Source of the DNA: Comamonadaceae bacterium
GTDB lineage: Bacteria > Pseudomonadota > Gammaproteobacteria > Burkholderiales > Burkholderiaceae_C
Length of the DNA stretch: 64,000 nucleotides
Direction of reading: 5' to 3'
Assembly: GCA_947378785.1 (NCBI GenBank)
Contig: CANCLK010000007.1
Location: forward strand, 1 to 64,000
Below the pieces are notes generated by a model, which saw nothing but the letters and a program-made list of their open reading frames with translations, searched no databases and was not told the DNA's origin. The position numbers were made by a program, and so were the translations under genes. Below, one piece after another: positions 19,595 through 28,383 of the stretch; positions within the stretch are counted from its first letter, which is position 1; every line of letters begins with the position of its first letter.

Positions 19595-21394
19595 CTATTT
19601 TTTGCTTTGTCTCTTGAGCGCTTCCTGCATGGCCTTCATCGGGTCGTCTTCAGGCGCTGCACTGGGTGGCTCAGGCTCAACCGTGGTGCTACCGACTGCG
19701 TCGCTTGCGCTGGCGTCTGGGGTCGTGTCGTAGGGGTTCGCTGTGTCCGCCAGGGTGTCTCGCATCTGTTGGCCGATGTTCTCCATGTTGTAGACCTCCT
19801 TCTTGTCCAAGCTGCCGGTGACCAGCTGTGGAAAGGCAATCAGCAGGCCGACCATGGCGATTTGGATCAGTACGAACGGAATGGCACCCTTGTAGATCTG
19901 CAGGGTGGTGACCGGCTCCATGATTTTCTTGGTGACGCGGTCGAGATACGGTTTTTCCGGGGCGACTGACCGCAGGTAAAACAACGCGAAGCCGAAAGGC
20001 GGGTGCATGAACGAGGTCTGCATGTTCACCGCCAGCAGCACACCGAACCAGATCAGGTCGATGCCCAGTGTGTTGGCCACGGGTGCCAGCAGAGGCACCA
20101 CGATGAAGGACAGCTCAAAGTAGTCGAGGAAAAAGGCCAGAAAGAAGATCATGACGTTGACCAGAACCAGAAAACCGATCTGGCCGCCAGGCAGGTCGGT
20201 CAGCAGGTGCTCCACCCACTTCGGTCCATCGGCAGCCTGGAACACTAGGCTGAACACCGTGGCACCGATCAGGATGAACATCACAAAACTGGACAGCCGG
20301 GTGGTGGACGCCAGCGACTGTTTGAGCAGTTTCATGTCCAGCCGTCCGCGCGCCCAGCCCATGATCAACGCGCCCATGGCCCCCATGGCACCGCCCTCGG
20401 TGGGTGTGGCCACGCCCAAGAAAATAGTGCCCAAGACCAAGAAGATCAGCAGCAGCGGTGGGATCAGCACAAAGGTCACGCGTTCAGCCAAACGCGACAG
20501 CAGGCCCAGCTTGGCGCCCTTGTTGACCAGCGCGATGAGCAGTGCCAGAAACACGCCGGCACACATGGCGACCACGACTTTTTCGTCGGTGGCGACGAAG
20601 GTGACTTCCTCGCCTTCAAGCCAGGTGTGCACGGCCTCCATGTTCTGAGCCAGGTAGACGGACACCGTGGCGGACAGCGCGGTCAGCGCGACCAGCGAGC
20701 CATATCCGCCGCTGCCGTTGGGTTCGCGGAAGGTGCGCGCTTCCAGTGGCAGTGCTGGCACTCGGTCGGGTTTGAAGAAAGCCAACACCACCACATACAA
20801 AATATACATGCCCATCAGCATGAAGCCTGGCAAGAACGCGCCTTTGTACATGTCACCGACACTGCGGCCCAGCTGGTCGGCCATGATGATCAGCACCAGT
20901 GAGGGCGGAATGATTTGCGCCAAGGTGCCTGACGCGGCAATCACCCCGGCCGTCAGCGGTCGGTCATAGCCGTAGCGCAGCATGATGGGCAGAGAGATCA
21001 AGCCCATGGAAATGACCGAGGCGGCGACCACGCCGGTGGTCGCTGCCAGCAGGGCACCGACCAAAATCACCGCGATGGCCAGGCCACCACGCATCGGACC
21101 GAACACTTGGCCGATGGTGTCCAGCAGGTCTTCGGCCATGCCGCTGCGCTCCAGGATCAAACCCATCAGGGTGAAGAAGGGCACGGCCAGCAAGGTGTCG
21201 TTGGCCATGATGCCGATCAGGCGTTGCGGCAACCAAGCGATCACGGACGCGGGGAATATACCCATCTCGATGCCGATCAAACCGAAGAACAGTCCGCAGG
21301 CGCCCAGACTGAAAGCCACCGGGAAGCCCAGCAGCAGAAAAAGGATCAAACCCACGAACATGATCGGGGCGAAATTGGTGATAAGAAATTCCAT
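19595..21394 (-). CDS. dctM: TRAP transporter large permease (DctM)
   Basis: The ion-coupled transport subunit, 599 residues with more than a dozen membrane helices. It is longer than classical DctM (about 430), with extra sequence inserted in the middle (about 240-300) and a charged C-terminal tail. Longer forms accompany TakP-type binding proteins, matching the dctP product on the other strand. N-terminal FLLLGFPVAFSLGACGLFF and HPPFGFALFYLRSVAP near the C-terminus are typical DctM segments. The tail after residue 540 is polar and Pro/Glu-rich, unlikely to be part of the transport core. Cotranscribed with dctQ, 19 bp upstream. Confidence 0.88.
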   Translation of the reverse strand: MEFLITNFAPIMFVGLILFLLLGFPVAFSLGACGLFFGLIGIEMGIFPASVIAWLPQRLIGIMANDTLLAVPFFTLMGLILERSGMAEDLLDTIGQVFGPMRGGLAIAVILVGALLAATTGVVAASVISMGLISLPIMLRYGYDRPLTAGVIAASGTLAQIIPPSLVLIIMADQLGRSVGDMYKGAFLPGFMLMGMYILYVVVLAFFKPDRVPALPLEARTFREPNGSGGYGSLVALTALSATVSVYLAQNMEAVHTWLEGEEVTFVATDEKVVVAMCAGVFLALLIALVNKGAKLGLLSRLAERVTFVLIPPLLLIFLVLGTIFLGVATPTEGGAMGAMGALIMGWARGRLDMKLLKQSLASTTRLSSFVMFILIGATVFSLVFQAADGPKWVEHLLTDLPGGQIGFLVLVNVMIFFLAFFLDYFELSFIVVPLLAPVANTLGIDLIWFGVLLAVNMQTSFMHPPFGFALFYLRSVAPEKPYLDRVTKKIMEPVTTLQIYKGAIPFVLIQIAMVGLLIAFPQLVTGSLDKKEVYNMENIGQQMRDTLADTANPYDTTPDASASDAVGSTTVEPEPPSAAPEDDPMKAMQEALKRQSKK

Positions 21395-21413
21395 GATGAG
21401 TCGTTCCGGCCGC

Positions 21414-22043
21414 TTAACGTTGTTGAGCAGCGTTGGGGGTGGCGCTGGCTTCAGGGGTGTCGGTAGCCGCGCGCGCGCGCAGGGCCTCAGCCAGGTCTTC
21501 TTCGGCCGTCTTGTCTGCGAGGCGACCCATCGGGTCCGGGCCCTGACCTTGCAGGAAGGCGATGCGCTTGATCATTTCCGACCAGCCTTGCAGCATCAAC
21601 AGCGCAAAGCCGACAGGCATGGCGGCCCAGACAGGCCAGCGGATCAGGCCGCCCGAGTTGCCGGAGGTCTCACCGGTCTGGTACATCTGGATCGCCAGCG
21701 GCGTCCCCAAATACAGAACGACCATGCACAGCGGTGTCAGGAAGAAGGCGAAACCAATGATGTCGACCCACACTTGCGCGCGCTTGGACAAACGGCTGTT
21801 CAGCACGTCGATGCGCACATGCTCGCGGTTCAACAAGGTGTAGCCAGCCGCAGCCAGAAAGGACCAGGCGAATAAATACCACTGCGCTTCCAAGTAGGCG
21901 TTGGAGCTGGTGTCAAAGGCCTTGCGCACAATGGCGTTGCCGGTGCTGATGGCGGCAGCTGCAAAAATCAGCCAGATCACGTACTTGCCAACCTGGGCAT
22001 TGAGCCAGTCTACGGCTTGGGACAATTTGAGTAAGGCGCGCAT
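21414..22043 (-). CDS. dctQ: TRAP transporter small permease (DctQ)
   Basis: Four-helix membrane subunit of the TRAP transporter, about 209 residues. Recognised by the pattern of helices (about 22-40, 58-75, 95-115, 140-160), by EAQWYLFAWSFLAAAGYTL and REHVRIDVL, and by its position directly upstream of dctM. I placed the start at the ATG at 22043 (MRALLKLSQAVDW); an upstream in-frame start at 22094 exists. The C-terminal tail is Ala/Thr-rich and charged. Confidence 0.85.
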   Translation of the reverse strand: MRALLKLSQAVDWLNAQVGKYVIWLIFAAAAISTGNAIVRKAFDTSSNAYLEAQWYLFAWSFLAAAGYTLLNREHVRIDVLNSRLSKRAQVWVDIIGFAFFLTPLCMVVLYLGTPLAIQMYQTGETSGNSGGLIRWPVWAAMPVGFALLMLQGWSEMIKRIAFLQGQGPDPMGRLADKTAEEDLAEALRARAATDTPEASATPNAAQQR

Positions 22044-22163
22044 AGGGTGTCCAGAAAAATGGATCAAGAGGAGAGCGAAAAAGCGGGCCAACATTCGGCG
22101 CGAGGCGCACCGAATGCATTTTGGTGCGGACAGGATTTTACAGGGCGACAGTCCGAAGCTGGC

Positions 22164-23231
22164 TTACAGGACCTCAACGCCCCTGCCAGCCGTCATCTGG
22201 CCAATGACGCGGGCGTCGGCAAAACCCTGGTTGTGAAAGCAGGCCAGCACTTGGTCGACCGTTTCTGGCGCGCAAGACACCAGCAGGCCGCCACTGGTTT
22301 GCGGGTCTGACAGCAAGGACTGCTGCGCCGCGCTGATGCCTGCAGGCAGGGCGATGTCGTGGCCATAACCTTCCCAGTTGCGACCCGAGGCACCGGTGAC
22401 CATGCCCTGCTCAGCCAGCGCCAGCACGCCGGGCAGCAGCGGAATCTGTGCCAATTGAATTTGCATTTTCAGGTTGGCCGCGCGCGCCAGTTCAAGGCCA
22501 TGACCGGCCAAGCCGAAACCGGTGATGTCGGTCAGTGCATGCACGCCGTCCATGCGCGCCAGTTCAATGCCGGGTTTGTTCAGTTGCGTGGTGACAGCGA
22601 TCATGCGGGCGTAGCCCTCGGCGTCAAGCGCCTCTTTTTTAAGCGCTGCCGACAAGATGCCGACACCCAGCGGCTTACCCAAAATCACCACGTCACCGGC
22701 CCGTGCGCCCGAGTTTTTCTTGACCCGCGACGGATGCACCAGACCGAGCACCACCAAGCCGTAAATCGGTTCGACTGAATCAATCGTGTGGCCGCCGGCA
22801 ATCGGGATGCCTGCATCGCGGCAAACATCTTGACCACCGCGCAGGATCGAACCGATGGTTTCGAGCGGCAGCACATTGATGGGCATGCCAACCAGCGCCA
22901 GCGCCATGATCGGCGTGCCGCCCATGGCGTAGACGTCGCTGATGGCGTTGGTGGCGGCGATCCGGCCGAAGTCATACGGGTCGTCGACGATCGGCATGAA
23001 GAAGTCCGTAGTGGCAATCAGCGCCTGCTCGTCATTGAGCAGGTAGACGGCGGCATCGTCAGCGGTCTCGATGCCCACCAGCAGCTGGGGGGGAATCACC
23101 ATCTGACTGGTACTTTTCAGGATTTCGCTGAGCACGCCCGGCGCGATCTTGCAGCCACAGCCGCCGCCATGCGAGAGGCTGGTCAAACGCGGCGGAGCGG
23201 GCGGTGTCAAGGGCGTGAGGGTTGCGGTCAT
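22164..23231 (-). CDS. selD: Selenophosphate synthetase
   Basis: Makes selenophosphate from selenide and ATP, the selenium donor for selenocysteine tRNA, 2-selenouridine and selenoneine. 355 residues. The catalytic loop HGGGCGCK has Cys25 and Lys28 equivalent to E. coli Cys17/Lys20, so this is the Cys form, not a selenoprotein. ATP-binding segments TTDFFMPIVDDPYDFGRIAATNAISD and AGGHTID-type motifs follow (quoted only in part). The frame runs open to 23729, but the family N-terminus starts at 23231. It is divergent from the SenA-like gene with about 75 bp between starts, suggesting a shared selenium-metabolite role (senC in that pathway's nomenclature). Confidence 0.9.
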   Translation of the reverse strand: MTATLTPLTPPAPPRLTSLSHGGGCGCKIAPGVLSEILKSTSQMVIPPQLLVGIETADDAAVYLLNDEQALIATTDFFMPIVDDPYDFGRIAATNAISDVYAMGGTPIMALALVGMPINVLPLETIGSILRGGQDVCRDAGIPIAGGHTIDSVEPIYGLVVLGLVHPSRVKKNSGARAGDVVILGKPLGVGILSAALKKEALDAEGYARMIAVTTQLNKPGIELARMDGVHALTDITGFGLAGHGLELARAANLKMQIQLAQIPLLPGVLALAEQGMVTGASGRNWEGYGHDIALPAGISAAQQSLLSDPQTSGGLLVSCAPETVDQVLACFHNQGFADARVIGQMTAGRGVEVL

Positions 23232-23305
23232 TGTGGAAGCTTTCTGGAATTCGAAAATACGACATTGTCCCGCTTTCGCTGTGCCCACACTATGATCTTT
23301 CAAAT

Positions 23306-24592
23306 GTGTTCCTACCCACCCACTCGTCCTTCTCAACTGAGAGCGCTGGCTTGTTAGATTCTTCAAAGATCCGGGAAGCCGGCCGTGACGTCTTGTCGCT
23401 CGCCCTGATGGATGCGCGCAACCACACCTTGCTTCTTTTTTCGCAGTTTCAAAGCGCCCTTGAACAGGTTGATTTTGTCGTGCCACTGTTGCCGACGCTG
23501 AATCCCCCGCTCTGGGAGCTGGGCCATGTGGCCTGGTTTCAGGCGTACTGGATAGACCGCAACTTGCAGCGCAGCCAGGGCGCTCGTTGCGATCCGGCGG
23601 GGCCACGTCTGCCGTCGATTGAACCTGATGCCGACCGTTGGTGGAATTCCTCGCATGTGCCGCATGACACGCGTTGGTCGCTCGATCTGCCCGACGTGAA
23701 TGCCTGCCGCGCCTACCTGCTGAGCACACTGGAAAGCACGCTCGAATTGCTCGAACGGGCTGACCCGAGCGACGATGCGCTGTACTTTTACCGCCTCTGC
23801 TTGTTTCATGAAGACATGCATGCTGAAGCGATGGTGATGACCGCGCAAACCTTGGGGCTGACGCTGGACCGCCCCTTGCTACAAGCCTTCGCGCCCAAGC
23901 CCATGACGCAGCGCGAACTGCTGTTGGTACCGGCTTGCCACTGGCAGCTGGGCAGCCCGGCCGACGGTGCGGGATTTGTTTTTGACAACGAAGTGGGTGC
24001 GCATGAGGTGGACGTGCCGGAATTTGAGATCGATGCGCAGCCGGTGAGTTGGGCGCAGTTTGTCGAGTTTGTCAGTGACGGTGGTTATGACCGCCAAGAA
24101 CTGTGGAGCGACGCTGGCTGGCAGTGGCTGCAGACCATCAGCCTGAGCGAAGGCCGTCGAGGTCCGCGCTACGTCGACCAAATCGGTGTGGCCAGCGGCG
24201 CGGTGATGCAAAACCGTTTTGGTCAGCCGCTGCGCATGCTGGGCAACCAGCCGGCCATGCACCTGAGTTGGTGGGAGGCTGATGCCTGGTGCCGCTGGGC
24301 GGGTCGCCGGTTGCCGTTTGAAGTTGAGTGGGAGATTGCTGCGCACACGGCTGGTCGCCGGGGGTTCCAATGGGGCGATGTGTGGGAGTGGACGGGCAGT
24401 ACCTTCAAGCCGTACCCCGGCTTTGTACCCGGTCCGTATGCGGACTATTCACAGCCTTGGTTTGGCACGCACAAGGTCTTGCGCGGCGGATCCTTTGCCA
24501 CGCGGGCACGCATGAAGTCGCCTAAATACCGGAATTTTTATCAGCCCGAACGCGACGACGTGTTTTGCGGCTTTCGCTCTTGCTCGCTCTGA
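23306..24592 (+). CDS. senA: EgtB/OvoA-type sulfoxide synthase family, probable selenoneine synthase
   Basis: Non-heme iron enzyme of the EgtB family, about 428 residues: an N-terminal DinB-like domain with the iron ligand pattern HEDMHAE (first His about 168) plus an N-terminal His in DARNHTL, and a C-terminal formylglycine-generating-enzyme-like domain ending LRGGSFATR...FCGFRSC. EgtB makes ergothioneine by C-S bond formation; SenA makes selenoneine by C-Se bond formation on hercynine. The SenA assignment rests on the N-terminal pattern (LSLALMDARNHTL) and on divergence from selD, as in known senABC loci. No senB (selenosugar glycosyltransferase) is adjacent. Start is uncertain: GTG 23306 chosen, TTG 23351 possible. 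Confidence 0.72.
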   Translation: MFLPTHSSFSTESAGLLDSSKIREAGRDVLSLALMDARNHTLLLFSQFQSALEQVDFVVPLLPTLNPPLWELGHVAWFQAYWIDRNLQRSQGARCDPAGPRLPSIEPDADRWWNSSHVPHDTRWSLDLPDVNACRAYLLSTLESTLELLERADPSDDALYFYRLCLFHEDMHAEAMVMTAQTLGLTLDRPLLQAFAPKPMTQRELLLVPACHWQLGSPADGAGFVFDNEVGAHEVDVPEFEIDAQPVSWAQFVEFVSDGGYDRQELWSDAGWQWLQTISLSEGRRGPRYVDQIGVASGAVMQNRFGQPLRMLGNQPAMHLSWWEADAWCRWAGRRLPFEVEWEIAAHTAGRRGFQWGDVWEWTGSTFKPYPGFVPGPYADYSQPWFGTHKVLRGGSFATRARMKSPKYRNFYQPERDDVFCGFRSCSL

Positions 24593-24596
24593 GCTT

Positions 24597-25706
24597 TTAA
24601 GTCACTGCAGCTTTGTCGCGTCGGTAGCTCCACCACGGCAGATGCGCCCGCAGGGACAGCACTTGGCCGCTTTGCGCATCCGCAGCGCTGTAGCCGGGCA
24701 GTTGCGCCACAGCGGTTTGCCAGGCAGGGCTTTGCAAGACCTGCAACAAGGCTTGCACGGGGGCTTGCGACAGCGCGGACTTCAAGCACACCAAGTGGTA
24801 ACGCTCGCGCACCAAAGGAATAAAGTCCAGTCCTTTTTCAAGGGCGACGGCCTCAATACCCAAGCCGACGTCGGCTGAGCCGCTGGCCACGGCCTGCGCC
24901 ACCGCAGCGTGCGACGGCTCCTGCGAAGCGTAGCCGTTGACCGCGCTCGGGGCGATGCCGCTGTCGGCCAATAGTTCGTCCAGCAGAACGCGCGTTCCGG
25001 TGCCGCTGGCGCGGTTGATGTAGCGCAAGTCCGGTCGGTTGAGGTCTTTCAGCCCGGTGATGAATTGTGGATTGCCTTTGGCCACCATCAGGCCTTGCAC
25101 GCGGTGCGCAAAACCAATCAGTTTGTGCAGCCCAGGCTTGAGTTGGCGGCGGTAGGCTTGTGCGGCCAGAGACGTGACGGGCGGCCGCTCCAGGGTGTGA
25201 AAGCCGGCCATCAGGCATCGCCCGGCATTCAGCGCGGCAATGGCGTCCACGCTGCCCATGAAGCGAATGTCCAAGTGCAAACCGTGGGCCGATGTCTTCT
25301 GGCGCAGAGCCGCCAGCGCAGCATCATGGCTGGCATACAGCACCAGCACGTGGGCGCTGTCGTCGAAGGCCATGGAGTAAGCGCGTTCAATGTCGCCGCG
25401 CAGCGCTTCGATTTGCGGTGCCAGCCGGGCTTGTGCTTGACGCTCTGCCCACAACAGTTTTTCGCCGAACTCGGTGAGTTGAGCACGCTGGCCTTTTTCC
25501 CAGATGATCAACTCGCGGCCCAGCGTTTGTTCAGCCTCTTTCAGCGCGCCCCAGACGTGGCGGTAAGACAGGCCTTGGCTGCGCGCTGCGGCAGAAATCG
25601 AGCCTTGCTCGCGCACCGCGTGCAGCAGGTCCAGCAGGGGATGGCGGATCAGGGCGTCGGGGCTGCGTTCGGCAGAGAGCTGATAAGAAAGTTGGACTTT
25701 GTGCAT
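24597..25706 (-). CDS. ModE-like regulator fused to a periplasmic-binding-protein-like domain
   Basis: Transcription regulator of about 369 residues. Residues 20-70 form a ModE-type winged helix-turn-helix (GSISAAARSQGLSYRHVWGA), and residues about 135-345 form a PBP-like substrate-binding domain resembling molybdate/tungstate binding proteins rather than the MOP/TOBE domains of E. coli ModE. It is divergent from tupBCA, and a 22-bp palindrome between the genes suits its operator. Inference: it senses tungstate or molybdate and controls the transporter. The start is the ATG at 25706 (MHKVQLSYQL); the longer frame to 25769 overlaps the probable operator. Confidence 0.82.
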   Translation of the reverse strand: MHKVQLSYQLSAERSPDALIRHPLLDLLHAVREQGSISAAARSQGLSYRHVWGALKEAEQTLGRELIIWEKGQRAQLTEFGEKLLWAERQAQARLAPQIEALRGDIERAYSMAFDDSAHVLVLYASHDAALAALRQKTSAHGLHLDIRFMGSVDAIAALNAGRCLMAGFHTLERPPVTSLAAQAYRRQLKPGLHKLIGFAHRVQGLMVAKGNPQFITGLKDLNRPDLRYINRASGTGTRVLLDELLADSGIAPSAVNGYASQEPSHAAVAQAVASGSADVGLGIEAVALEKGLDFIPLVRERYHLVCLKSALSQAPVQALLQVLQSPAWQTAVAQLPGYSAADAQSGQVLSLRAHLPWWSYRRDKAAVT

Positions 25707-25759
25707 GGTGACTGCTGCGATTATCAAGGACAGTGAAGATTGCCTTTTGGCTGGCGAAA

Positions 25760-25782
25760 CGCTATGCACGAACGTTCATAGC
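25760..25782. promoter_or_regulatory. Candidate ModE-like operator palindrome
   Basis: An inverted repeat with GCTATG and CATAGC arms around a GAACGTTC palindromic centre (arms at 25761-25766 and 25777-25782). The arms resemble the CGCTATA...TATAGCG type of site bound by ModE proteins. It lies in the 150-bp gap between the divergent ModE-like regulator and tupB, 75 bp before the tupB start, well placed to control either gene. No binding data; call based on symmetry and context. Confidence 0.5.
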
Positions 25783-25856
25783 TCGTGACTACCAATGCAC
25801 TACAGGGGCTATTCAACTAGGCTACAGTCCGCAGTCCTTTGCAGACGCTTCAAAGC

Positions 25857-26621
25857 ATGAATACATTTCAAGACAGCGTCGTCACGGCGTTTTCCCTCAT
25901 CACCTCATTCGATCCCTTGCTCGTCAGCATCGTGCTGCGTTCGTTGGCCGTGAGTGCGTCAGCCTGCGCGTTAGCTTGCAGCGTCGGCCTGTTGCTAGGC
26001 GCATGGCTGGGCGTGGCGCGGTTTGCCGGACGCGGCGTGGTGCTGGCATGTCTCAACACGGCGTTGGCGCTGCCATCTGTGGTGGTTGGTCTGGTGATCT
26101 ATCTGTTGCTGTCGCGCACGGGGCCTTTGGGTTTTCTCGGGTGGCTGTTTTCGTTCAAGGCCATGGTGTTGGCGCAGGCCGTGCTGGTGCTGCCCGTTGT
26201 CACCGCGCTGGTGCGGCAAAGCATTGAAGACGCTGACCGTTTGCATGGAGAACAGTTGCAGTCGCTAGGCGCCGGTATTGGCTGGCGCGGCATGATTCTG
26301 CTGTGGGACGAGCGCTACTCCTTGATGACGGTTTTGATCGCGGCCTTCGGTCGGGCTATTTCAGAAGTCGGCGCGGTCATGGTGGTGGGCGGCAACATTG
26401 ATGGTTTCACGCGGGTGATGACCACCGCCATTGCACTCGAAACCAGCAAGGGTGACCTGCCGTTGGCGCTGGCCTTGGGCGTGTTGTTGTTGCTGGTCGT
26501 GTTGCTCCTGAATGTATTGATTTCACTCATCCGCCGCTGGCGCGAAGCCCGCGAAGAACGTGGCGTTTGGCAGGCAGATGGGACGACTGATGCTGTGATC
26601 GTCAAGGCGGGGGCACGTTGA
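25857..26621 (+). CDS. tupB: Tungstate/molybdate ABC transporter permease
   Basis: Inner-membrane permease, 254 residues, with about six hydrophobic helices and the EAA-loop-like stretch LGAGIGWRGMILLWDERYSLMTVLIAAFGRAISEVGAVM (given by its ends: LGAGIG and GRAISEVGAVM). ISEVGAVMVVGGNI is characteristic of TupB/ModB-like permeases. The ATG at 25857 is preferred over a TTG 18 bases upstream. The stop overlaps the start of tupC by 4 bp. Confidence 0.85.
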   Translation: MNTFQDSVVTAFSLITSFDPLLVSIVLRSLAVSASACALACSVGLLLGAWLGVARFAGRGVVLACLNTALALPSVVVGLVIYLLLSRTGPLGFLGWLFSFKAMVLAQAVLVLPVVTALVRQSIEDADRLHGEQLQSLGAGIGWRGMILLWDERYSLMTVLIAAFGRAISEVGAVMVVGGNIDGFTRVMTTAIALETSKGDLPLALALGVLLLLVVLLLNVLISLIRRWREAREERGVWQADGTTDAVIVKAGAR

Positions 26622-27340
26622 TGTCGAACACCCGTACCTCGGAGTCGGTGCCGGATGTCTTGTTCAAGCTGAACGCAGTGGGTGTGCAGTTTGGCCTTGT
26701 TCAAGCGCTGGTGGATTGCACGCTCAGCATTGGCCATGGTGAGAGGCTGGCCTTGGTGGGTGCCAACGGCAGCGGTAAAAGCACCTTGCTGCGACATTTG
26801 CATGGTCTGTTGCCAGCTTCCAGCGGGCAGATGTTGCAGCCGGTGCCAGCACGCCAGGCGATGCTGTTTCAGCGGCCCTACATGCTGCGCACCAGTGTGC
26901 AAAACAATGTCGCCGTGGGTCTGTGGTTGGGCGGCATGCGTTGGCGTGCTGCACGCGAGCAGGCTTTGGCAGCGCTCGAGCGCGTGGGTTTGGCTGCCCT
27001 CGCTGAGCGCTCCGGCAAAACCCTGTCGGGTGGTCAACAGCAACGGCTGGCGCTGGCGCGTGCCTGGGCTCTGAAGCCGCAAGTGTTGTTGCTTGACGAG
27101 CCGACGGCCAGCCTCGACCCGGCGGCCAAGCGCGAGGTTGAATCTCTGATGGGTGAATTTGCAGACTCGGGCATGACCCTGATTTTCAGCAGCCACAACC
27201 TGGGTCAAGTGAAACGTCTGGCGAGCCGGGTGATTTATCTGGAGCACGGCCATGTGTTGGCGGACGCACCGGTGAAGTCGTTTTTTGGAGAGGCGCTGCC
27301 GCCGGCAGCAGCCCAATTTTTAAAAGGGGAATTAGGATGA
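26618..27340 (+). CDS. tupC: Tungstate/molybdate ABC transporter ATP-binding protein
   Basis: ABC ATPase of 240 residues. Walker A GANGSGKST (about 48-56), signature LSGGQQQR (about 136), Walker B LLLDEPTASLD (about 157) and the switch His in FSSHNLGQ. There is no C-terminal TOBE/MOP domain, as expected for TupC rather than ModC. Overlaps tupB and tupA by 4 bp each, so the three genes form one translationally coupled operon. Confidence 0.88.
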   Translation: MMSNTRTSESVPDVLFKLNAVGVQFGLVQALVDCTLSIGHGERLALVGANGSGKSTLLRHLHGLLPASSGQMLQPVPARQAMLFQRPYMLRTSVQNNVAVGLWLGGMRWRAAREQALAALERVGLAALAERSGKTLSGGQQQRLALARAWALKPQVLLLDEPTASLDPAAKREVESLMGEFADSGMTLIFSSHNLGQVKRLASRVIYLEHGHVLADAPVKSFFGEALPPAAAQFLKGELG

Positions 27341-28173
27341 AAAAAATAAATGTTTCAGGGCTGGCCCATCAAATGTCGACAGTCGTGCTGCTGGCTGGCA
27401 TGGCTTGGGGCGGTACCTTGGCGCAGGCACAAAGCCCTTCCATCGTCATGGCCTCGACCACCTCGACTGAGCAATCGGGTCTCTTTGCGCACTTGTTGCC
27501 AGAATTCAAAAAAGCCACAGGCATAGACGTCAAGGTGGTTGCGCTGGGCACCGGCCAAGCCATCGACATGGGCCGACGCGGTGACGCAGACGTGCTGTTT
27601 GTGCACGACCAAGTGGCCGAAGAAAAAATCGTTGCAGAAGGCTTTGTGCTGAAACGTGAGCCTGTGATGTACAACGACTTCGTCTTGATTGGCCCGGTCA
27701 CTGATCCCGCCGGCGTCAAAGGCAAAGACATTTTGCAAGGGCTGAAAAAACTCGAGGCTGGCAATGGCGCTTTTATTTCCCGTGGTGACAAGAGCGGCAC
27801 GCATGCGGCTGAACTGCGCTACTGGAAGCTGGCGGGTGTCGATGCGCCCGCTTTTGCTGGCTACAAGGCTTGCGGTTGCGGCATGGGTCCAGCGCTGAAC
27901 ATGGCGGCCAGCGCCGAAGGCTACGTGCTGGCCGATCGCGGCACCTGGCTCGCTTTTAAAAATCGCGCTAACCTAGCGGTGCTGGTCGAGGGCGACACTC
28001 GCTTGTTCAATCAATACGGCGTGTTGGTGGTCAACCCGGCTAAGCACCCGAAGACCAAAGTCGTTGAAGCCCAAAAGTTCGCCGACTGGATCACCTCGGC
28101 CGCCGGTCAGGCTGTCATCACCAGCTACAAAATCAACGGTCAACAGCTGTTCTTTGCAAACGCGAAGCGCTAA
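27337..28173 (+). CDS. tupA: Tungstate/molybdate-binding periplasmic protein
   Basis: Extracellular solute-binding protein, 278 residues, with a Sec signal peptide cleaved after AQA near residue 31. The oxyanion-binding start MASTTSTEQSGL matches the TupA pattern (TTST..SGL), and later conserved segments DADVLFVHD, GDKSGTH and LADRGTWLAF are typical of TupA/WtpA-like proteins. TupA proteins prefer tungstate strongly over molybdate; I cannot tell preference from sequence. The operon sits directly upstream of a molybdenum hydroxylase cluster whose cofactor needs Mo. Confidence 0.87.
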   Translation: MKKINVSGLAHQMSTVVLLAGMAWGGTLAQAQSPSIVMASTTSTEQSGLFAHLLPEFKKATGIDVKVVALGTGQAIDMGRRGDADVLFVHDQVAEEKIVAEGFVLKREPVMYNDFVLIGPVTDPAGVKGKDILQGLKKLEAGNGAFISRGDKSGTHAAELRYWKLAGVDAPAFAGYKACGCGMGPALNMAASAEGYVLADRGTWLAFKNRANLAVLVEGDTRLFNQYGVLVVNPAKHPKTKVVEAQKFADWITSAAGQAVITSYKINGQQLFFANAKR

Positions 28174-28188
28174 TTGCTAAGCGACAAC

Positions 28189-28225
28189 GGGGTCTGCCTA
28201 TAATTTTCAATTGTGTTCAGACCCC
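28189..28225 (+). other. Hairpin downstream of tupA
   Basis: GGGGTCTG and CAGACCCC form a perfect 8-bp stem around an AT-rich 21-base loop. It could act as an end-of-operon structure for tupBCA, but it has no T-tract, so a classical terminator is not assured. Confidence 0.35.
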
Positions 28226-28383
28226 CATCACGCGAGCGCTTGTACTTTTGTATGAGAGCAGGCTATGCAAGGTGCCTTGTGCAAGGCGGTCATCGTCAGT
28301 GGCCGGCCTTTCAAGCGCGGACCAACCTGTTGAATTGACCGCAGCGGCTGCTGTCCACTGCTTCGTCGTGGCGAGAAAATACT

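Noticed and set aside
23155-23231. Selenocysteine codon in the SelD catalytic loop
   Set aside because: The loop encodes Cys at both positions (GGGCGCK), with no in-frame UGA.
23232-23729. N-terminal extension of the selD frame
   Set aside because: No homology-like sequence; it would overlap the divergent SenA-like gene and the shared promoter region. The family start is at 23231.
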